Below, one piece after another: positions 57,873 through 64,000 of a stretch of 64,000 nucleotides of DNA (the first letter of the stretch is position 1; the number at the start of each line of letters is the position of its first letter). The notes below the pieces were generated by a model. The model was given only the letters and a program-made list of their open reading frames with translations, did no database searches and was not told where the DNA came from. The position numbers and the translations under genes are program-made. This stretch comes from Agrostemma githago. Its lineage: Eukaryota > Streptophyta > Magnoliopsida > Caryophyllales > Caryophyllaceae. The stretch covers positions 48,626,953-48,690,952 of the forward strand of contig OY288256.1 of NCBI GenBank assembly GCA_958450325.1, written 5' to 3'.

Positions 57873-60101
57873 ACCCTCTCCCGGAGTCGGTGGTGTGTGT
57901 GTGTGTTGTGTATTTGTGTGTGGGTTGGGTAGGTGAGTCTATAATCATCTATAATTGCTTGTCCTTTGGTTGATTCCGTTCTTATTTCGTTTATCCTATT
58001 GTCATTGTGATTGATTTATCTCTAACATAACTTTGCAAGCTGTCCCATTGTTCGATTGTTGCGGCCAAAGCAGCCTTGGTATTGCCCCCGGTCATTAGGC
58101 GATGTGATTACGCCATTGACCTTTTGAAAATCCAAATTCTTCTCATATTCTCAAATTTTTCTTAATCCGGGCTAGGTGATGTGACAACACCTACGCCCAT
58201 TTTTCATCCTTTCTTTTAATTTCTCTTCTTTTCTTTTATTCTCATTTTCTTAGCCACTTGGCTAGGGTCTAGGTGATGTGATTGCACCTAGGCCCACCAT
58301 CCTTTTTATCGTTTTCTTTTCGTTTGCTTTCTTTCTTCAAAAAATTTCGAAAAATCGAAAAACATTTGAAAAATTATAAAAATCCAAAAAGATTTTTCTT
58401 ATTTTTCTTTTTCCATCTTTTACCCTACTCGTGCATTGAGGACAATGCACAGTTTTAGTGTGGGGGAGGGATCTACTATCCTTTTGTTTTTCAAAAATCA
58501 TTCCAAAACCCATAAAATTGAAAAATTTCGAAAAACCAAAAACATTTTCTTTTTATTTTCCTTTTCTTTTTCCCTTTTTCTTTTCTCATTTTCGTTATGT
58601 TTTCGAGTCCTTTGTATAGTCTTGTTCTCTACTCTTACAGGTAACCACCACCTTGATAGCAAGATTTGAAGAGTTTATGAAAGCACCCCGCTTGGTAACT
58701 TCCTTCCTTCTTTCTTCTTTACTTTTGTAGAGGAGTTAGGTTGTTGCTATTTGGGAGGCTCTAGAAGAGATGGGCATTTTGGGTGTTGTGGTTGATTTTT
58801 GTGCTTGAATGTCGATGGAGTACGGAGTGCATGACTTTACTCGTGTTTTCTTTTATTTGCCTTTTCTTTTTCGTGTGTTCCTTTTGCTTTTCTAGGACTA
58901 AATGTTTTCGAAAACCCGATTACAAACTTATTACAGGAGTTTACATTCCATTTTAGATAACCCATTGTAGATTTTGGACCTTAGTCTAGTAGAATGACTC
59001 TTAGGCAATGAATTTGTTGATCCTTTAGCTTGAGTCCACCTTTTCTACTAGAGGTTTACTTCGGGGCTTGCGTTTGACCACTTTGACCACCCATGGAGGA
59101 GTTAGGCCTTGGTTCCCGTATCCTATTTTCTAGGTGACCTTGCTCGAATGACCATTGCACCTTTAGTCCAAATTCCTTCCGCTTTTTGTGGGTTATCCGG
59201 GAATGGCGCCGTTCTCGGTTACCTATTTTTCTTCCACCTATACATCACCACAATAAGTTTACACAAAAATAACCTCCAAGCTTGGTTTCAAACCATATCA
59301 AAGAGCCAAAAAAGGGCAAACCAAAGCAAGAGAAAAGGGCACAAAAACATGGCAAAAACATGACAAAAATATGAAAAACAAAGGAGAGAAAAGGAGCTTC
59401 AAATGAAAATCGTATCATGAAAAACATCTCCTTGAAAAAAAAAGCCTTTTGATCGATTCGTCGCCGTGAAGGGCCAACTAGAGGACCGAGTCCCGAGGTA
59501 GGAAGATAGCGGTGATTAGTCGATCCACCGAAAAATTGTAAACACTCCACTTTTTGTTTGGGCTAATTTAGGAAATTCGAGTTTGGAACGACCCTCTTGG
59601 CTTAGCCAAAGAGAGCAGGACTGCACCTACCTACAGTGTCAAACGAATCCATGGTTCACTTTTTCCACCCCGTTATACGTCCCGTAGTACCCCTTTAGAA
59701 GATTAGGAGGACCTAGCTAAGTCATCAACATCTTTATTGCTTTAATGTCATAGTATTAGGCTTTAGTCCTTGTTTACGTGGGTGATTTATCTTGGAAGTT
59801 TATTGTTGTTTTAGGTAAGTAATTGGTATCTTTCCCCACCGTCTCGATGAGGGATTCGGTGTTTTATTTCTGCTTTGGATACGTCTATTCTTTTGTGTTA
59901 TGTGTTTTTGTGTGTTTCGCATCCACCATTTTGAGCAAGACCCAACTTGCCTTGCATGGAAGTACTCTACCTCATGGGTATTTCGATGTGAGTTGAAGGG
60001 ACGGAGCGAGCCCGTTAATTGCCCCATATCAGCTTAGCATAGTCTAGCTTAGTAGTAGTAGCTAATTTCTTTTTCGATCTTTACTCGAGGACGAGCAACG
60101 G
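57873..60101 (+). other. Element E 3' non-coding region
   Basis: No supported gene. It holds (GT)n at 57893-57920, pyrimidine-rich tracts (58205-58260, 58530-58600) and a second PPT-like tract at 58453-58468. The general plan (T-rich tract, GAGGACAATGCAC + PPT, long spacer, GAGGACGAGCAACGG + PPT, LTR) is the same as in C and D although the sequence has diverged. Confidence 0.6.
58453..58468 (+). other. Second, internal polypurine tract of element E
   Basis: TTTTAGTGTGGGGGAG, ~1.65 kb before the 3' LTR, preceded by GAGGACAATGCAC. Confidence 0.6.
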
Positions 60102-60117
60102 TTTAGTGTGGGGGAAT
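60102..60117 (+). other. Polypurine tract of element E
   Basis: TTTAGTGTGGGGGAAT adjoining the LTR start TGTTGTGTGCC, preceded by GAGGACGAGCAACGG. Confidence 0.8.
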
Positions 60118-62167
60118 TGTTGTGTGCCAAATTTGGACCATTTTTCCTCCTATTTAGACCCGTTTTTCCTCCACTTTGCGAGAATAAAGTGCGATTATCG
60201 CCGTATTTTGGGTATTTCTCGCATTAGCGTCTCTCTTTTGCATTTTACGTGTTTTTGGTAGTTTTCTGTCTATTTTGATAGGATTTTCGACCAAAAACGT
60301 GTCCGAGCTTCTATGAGTATGAAAGAGAGGGAAACCGTCCGAAAAGCAAAGCACACAACTCAAAATCCAAAGTCCAAACCCAAGAGGTGAAACCTTGAGC
60401 GAAAAGGAAAAAACTATATTGGGCATCTTCACCGGAGAGGTCGAACTTCAAATGAATATATCTAGAGTTGTAGACCTCGGATCGAAGTGATTCTAGTTGG
60501 AGGTGAAAGCTTATCTTCTTAGCTTTCCAACTACATATCACACGCCCCAATCGCAGTTCAAACGAGAGAGTTATAGCCATCTTAAGTCATAGGGCGAAAT
60601 TTCACCCGATAAGAATTTGACGGGGCGAAATTTCGCCCGATGGTGTTCCTCCCCAGATTGCCATTTTGGAAAAAAAATTCATAGGGTGAAATTTCACCCT
60701 ATGAGTTGACCGGGCGAAATTTCGCCCACCGGGTGAAATTTCGCCCGATGGAGAAAAGCGCCAAAAATCGCAAAATGAGAAGAAAATCTCACCGGGTGAA
60801 ATCTCACAGGGTGAAATCTCACAGGGTGAAATTTCACCCGGTGGTGTCAGCTCGTCAACCGCAGGGCAAAACTTCACCCTATGAAGACTCATTGGGCAAA
60901 GTTTCATCTCAAAGGACAAAGTCTCACTAATGGGCAAGGATTAGATTATGGGCTTGATGATTGTGTGACCCATTAAGGATTAGTATATATATAGATACCC
61001 TAGGGTTACATTTCAAGGTGTGCCTTAAGTGCGCCTCCTTAGGTTAGGGTAGTTTTAGTAGGCCTCCATTAGTATAACAATCTAGTAGTAATTCTCTATA
61101 ATTCTAGTAGTAATCTAGTAGTAGATCTACATAGTTTTCATCAACAATTCTCTAGATTTCAAGTTTGTAGAATATTATATCAAGTTTTATTTGAAGATTT
61201 GTGGGTTTATTGAAGAATTAGTGACAAGTTCTTCATTCTCTCCATCAAAGATTCAACCTTTATTTATGCAATCTTTTTATTTCTTGTAGATCTTTATAGT
61301 TGGTATATTTCTCTTCCACTCTCTAATCTCTAGTTTAAATTTAGTATAGTTTTCTCATTATTATCTTGTTAAGATCATCTTAGTATTGTTAGTTTCTCTA
61401 GATTTTATTCATGTTGTTCTAGATTATTCTTTAGTTCATTTTTTTAGATCTTGTCCTTTCCATAGTTTAGTGGGTAATGGTTAGATCATAGTTTCCTCAT
61501 CATTTTGTTGTTAGTTTCCTTAGATTTAGTTGATATGCATGTTGTAGTTATTTTCTCCTTAGTTAATGTTTTATTGTCTTTCATTATGATTAGTGAGTAG
61601 ATTTCTTGTTAGGGGGCTAGGGGATGAGGGATTTGGGTAATATAGATTAAGGATTCTTGTGATTGAATGCACTTGGGTTGATTTGTCTATTTTGGAATTG
61701 TTGTATGCTTGTTGACTTTACATGATCAATTTAGTTGACTCGTATTCACCCACGTTAATATGGGGAAACTCGGGGCTTGGGTAATTCCGACTTAGTGACT
61801 TAGTTTCTTCGTCGCGAAAGCGAGTCTTAGTAAGGTCGGGTGTAGAGACCGAAAGGTGACCCATCCCTTATCGATCGTGTGTCATTCACTTGATTCTTTG
61901 TTTTATGTATCTCGTTTCCGATTCCCCGACTCCCCCTAACGCTTTTCCTATATTGATTTTCGTGTTAGTTATTAGACCGACCATCTTAGTTTAGTTCTAA
62001 TCCTACTCAAACCCCCCTTAAAACCCAAACGTATTTAGTCTTTTACTCGACCGACTTTACGTAGACCGTCTCTTCGATCGATCCCGACCTACCACTACTA
62101 CATTAGTTAGGTTTGTCGGTGTTTAGAAATATTGTTTGATCGTGCCGGTCGCGACGCTCGCGCATCA
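60118..62167 (+). repeat. 3' LTR of element E
   Basis: 2050 bp, TGTTGTGTGCC ... CTCGCGCATCA, uninterrupted. The palindrome array (60592-60879) has about nine sites, including a local expansion around 60795-60839 not seen in the 5' LTR. TATATATATA at 60984-60993. Confidence 0.95.
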
Positions 62168-62266
62168 TCCCTCTATTGCCAATTGGTTTTAGAGTGGAAC
62201 CCTCTTGTCTTGTGATTTGACTCTTCCCGTCTCGGGTGTGGCCCAGGCCCGTTATGTAATTTCACA
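62168..62266 (+). mobile_element. Small LTR-element remnant, right part
   Basis: After the second TCCCT the sequence CTATTGCCAATTGG...TTCACA continues the LTR begun at 41921. The end near 62266 is inferred from the start of the Ulp1-family repeat TATACTATGACAAAAC. No TSD could be confirmed. Confidence 0.45.
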
Positions 62267-63479
62267 TATACTATGACAAAACTACCCGTATAAAAGCTTT
62301 TATATGATTTCTTGTTCGATGCATTTAAGTGTTTATTACATTATGTAAAAAAATTATATACATAATTAGGAATACAGTGTATATAACTTATGATATATTC
62401 TAATAAATTGAAGCAATCTAATATGTAAGTAAATGTGTTATGTACAACTATTACAGAAATATGTACATTCATGTCCTAGGATGGATTATATACAGGTGAT
62501 ATGTGAATATGTACAATATGTATTAATCTATGTACATCTATGTATTAATCTATGTACAGTATGTATTAATATGTAAATATAATTTACTATGTATTGTAAA
62601 TGTGTGAAATATGTACATAGTTAAAAGAGTGTCGTACTGATGTAGATAACTTACAACTTGTTCTATATAACTCATACAACAAATATACATTGTTAAATCA
62701 CTGTCTGTTTTGATGTGCATAAGTTAATATCTGTTGTATATGTTGAAATTTGTACATTCTTTAAGCATTGTTTAATGTACATAAGTTAATACCAAAAGTT
62801 ATTACGAGTAGTTTCTGTTTTATAAGTGAAAAAATGATATACATATTTAAGAATATCGTGTATATAACTTATGATATATTTTAATAAATTGAACCAATGT
62901 AATATGTAAGTAGATGTGGTATGTATAACTATTACAGAAATATGTACAATCATTTCCTCGAATGTATTATATACAATTAACATTTAAATATATACAGTAT
63001 TTATTGATCTATATACTATGACAAAACTACCCGTATAAAAGCTTTTTATATGATTTCTTATTTAATGCATGTAAGTGTTTATTACACATACAGTGTATAT
63101 AATAGATATGATATATATAGTTTAGAATACAGTGTATATAAAATATGATACATAATCTCAATATATACATGCATATTTATATAGAAAAATCGTTTCATAT
63201 ATTAGGATTTAAAATATTAATTTAATATTAATAATAATAAAGTACTCCGTATTAGGCACATTATTTTGAAATATAGTAATTACTTAGTATTCCACTACCC
63301 TAGGTGAATTTTATGACGTATTAAGACTTTTGAAACTATGGCGACGTATTAAGACTTTAGAAATAACTACGGAGAATTCCTATAATCACTTCAACAGTCA
63401 CTTCACAACTATTGCATAAGTATACTAAAAAAGAGCATCACTTCACAACAATTTGAAAAATCAAGTACGGAATAAATTT
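62267..63479 (+). repeat. 5' flank of Ulp1 copy 3 with a direct duplication
   Basis: TATACTATGACAAAACTACC...AAGCTTTTATATGATTTCTT occurs at 62267 and again at 63012. The intervening blocks (62345-62480 and 62830-62965) are also alike (GTGTATATAACTTATGATATATTCTAATAAATTGAA). TGTACAT motifs and two inverted copies of the 67-bp intron repeat (~62640-62790) are present. Confidence 0.6.
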
Positions 63480-64000
63480 TGAAGTACTGTAATTTCTATC
63501 GCTCATCTTCAACGATTCTTTGGTGAGTGATATGTTCTTGATTCTGTGCATGCCTTAACTACTGGTTTTTCGAGCAATTTTGTGAAATTTACAGTAAAGT
63601 AAAATTGCAATCTTTTATCCTTTCCACTCTGCATTTTCCGGCAAGTGGTAAAATGGAGATTAGGTCTTTTATTCACGTTATTTATAATGTACATATGCAG
63701 TTTTGTGTGTTATATTTTTGATTTTTAGAGTGATTTTGCTGAAAATTAGGGTTAAGTAATTTACGACACGACATGAATTCAAATCAGGACAAGACTGCAC
63801 CAAAGAGGAACGCTGATAAGAAGGAAAAAGGTATTAGAATCTTACATTGAATTTAAATTATGTATAATTTAAGGTATTTGTGTATAGATATTAAAACGAG
63901 GATGAAATTATAATGATTTGGTGTTCTTTATTCGTAGCTGAATGTAAAAGGAGGCGAATTGAAGAAAAGGATGAAGATTCTGATAATTATGAAGAAACAT
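63480..64000 (+). CDS. Ulp1-type gene, copy 3: 5' end, runs off the window
   Basis: A likely 5' UTR exon ends at GATTCTTTG|GTGAGTG (63522). ATG at 63774 starts exon 1 (MNSNQDKTAPKRNADKKEK, donor GTATTAG near 63829). After an intron with acceptor TTCGTAG (~63939), exon 2 begins with AECKRRRIEEKDEDSDNYEE. This matches copy 1's start (MKTNQEKSGAKRE | CEKKRVKVNDAPNSDDSK) in exon structure and composition. Only the N-terminus is visible, so domain content is inferred from copy 1. Confidence 0.6.

Larger units (their letters stand above)
42020..62167 (+). mobile_element. Element E: non-autonomous Athila-like LTR retrotransposon, TSD TCCCT
   Basis: A plus-strand insertion flanked by TCCCT (42015-42019, 62168-62172) within the small LTR remnant. 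5' LTR 42020-43344 + 52661-53360 (split by element D), primer-binding site 53364-53381, gag-protease frame 53501-56140, ATHILA-type ORF 56953-57872, 3' non-coding region with two PPT-like tracts, PPT 60102-60117, and 3' LTR 60118-62167. Pol is absent between protease and the 3' ORF. Without D it is about 10.8 kb. Confidence 0.92.

Overview
This window looks like a transposon-dense stretch of nuclear DNA from a flowering plant, probably a eudicot. Every long feature I can support belongs to a plant mobile element: Tat-like and Athila-like Ty3/gypsy LTR retrotransposons, hAT, CACTA (En/Spm) and Mutator-type DNA transposons, MITEs inserted in TA microsatellites, and an intron-rich Ulp1 (SUMO-protease-like) gene family of the type carried by plant DNA transposons. 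I see no convincing single-copy host gene, no rRNA or tRNA gene and no CRISPR array. No reverse transcriptase, RNase H or integrase domain is visible anywhere in the 64 kb, so all the LTR elements here are partial or non-autonomous.

Layout. 1-5071: 3' part of Tat-like element A, with an antisense two-exon ORF of the plant mobile domain type (309-2093) and its 3' LTR (2702-5071). 5351-21634: Tat-like element B (target-site duplication, TSD, ACTTT), with 5' LTR, tRNA-Arg-like primer-binding site, repetitive leader, gag remnant, 64-bp tandem repeats and 5'-truncated 3' LTR. Athila-like element C (9567-15739, minus strand, TSD CTAAC) is nested in its leader. 21640-24000: unknown flank, then MITEs alternating with (CT)n(TA)n microsatellites. 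24-41 kb: a decayed Ulp1-type gene on the minus strand (25200-40140), interrupted by a Mutator-type MITE (27403-27964, 9-bp TSD), a hAT element (28468-32085, TSD ATTTCACT) and a CACTA element (34476-39004, TSD CAA). A second Ulp1 copy is represented by its last exon (41222-41480). 41520-42014 plus 62168-62266: a small LTR-element remnant with an initiator-Met primer-binding site. It is split by Athila-like element E (42020-62167, plus strand, TSD TCCCT), whose 5' LTR is itself split by Athila-like element D (43345-52655, minus strand, TSD GTAGT). 62267-64000: the 5' region and first exons of a third Ulp1 copy, plus strand, running off the window.

How the parts relate. C and D are one non-autonomous Athila family; D carries gag and protease, C only an intact gag-derived Y/Q-rich ORF. 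E is a second non-autonomous Athila family with gag-protease and an ATHILA-type 3' ORF. A and B are related Tat lineages. All are assumed to depend on pol supplied from elsewhere.

The most unusual signal is an architecture repeated in unrelated LTR families. Arrays of short perfect or near-perfect palindromes lie just upstream of the LTR TATA box: TCCCGATCGGGA in D, its CCGG-type variants in C, GGGYGAAATTTCRCCC in E and CACTCGATCGAGTG in B. In C, D and E a second copy of the array lies just 3' of the gag or gag-protease ORF. Palindrome sequence differs by family, but position and spacing (about 20-22 bp in B, C and D; about 30 and 60 bp in E) are kept.
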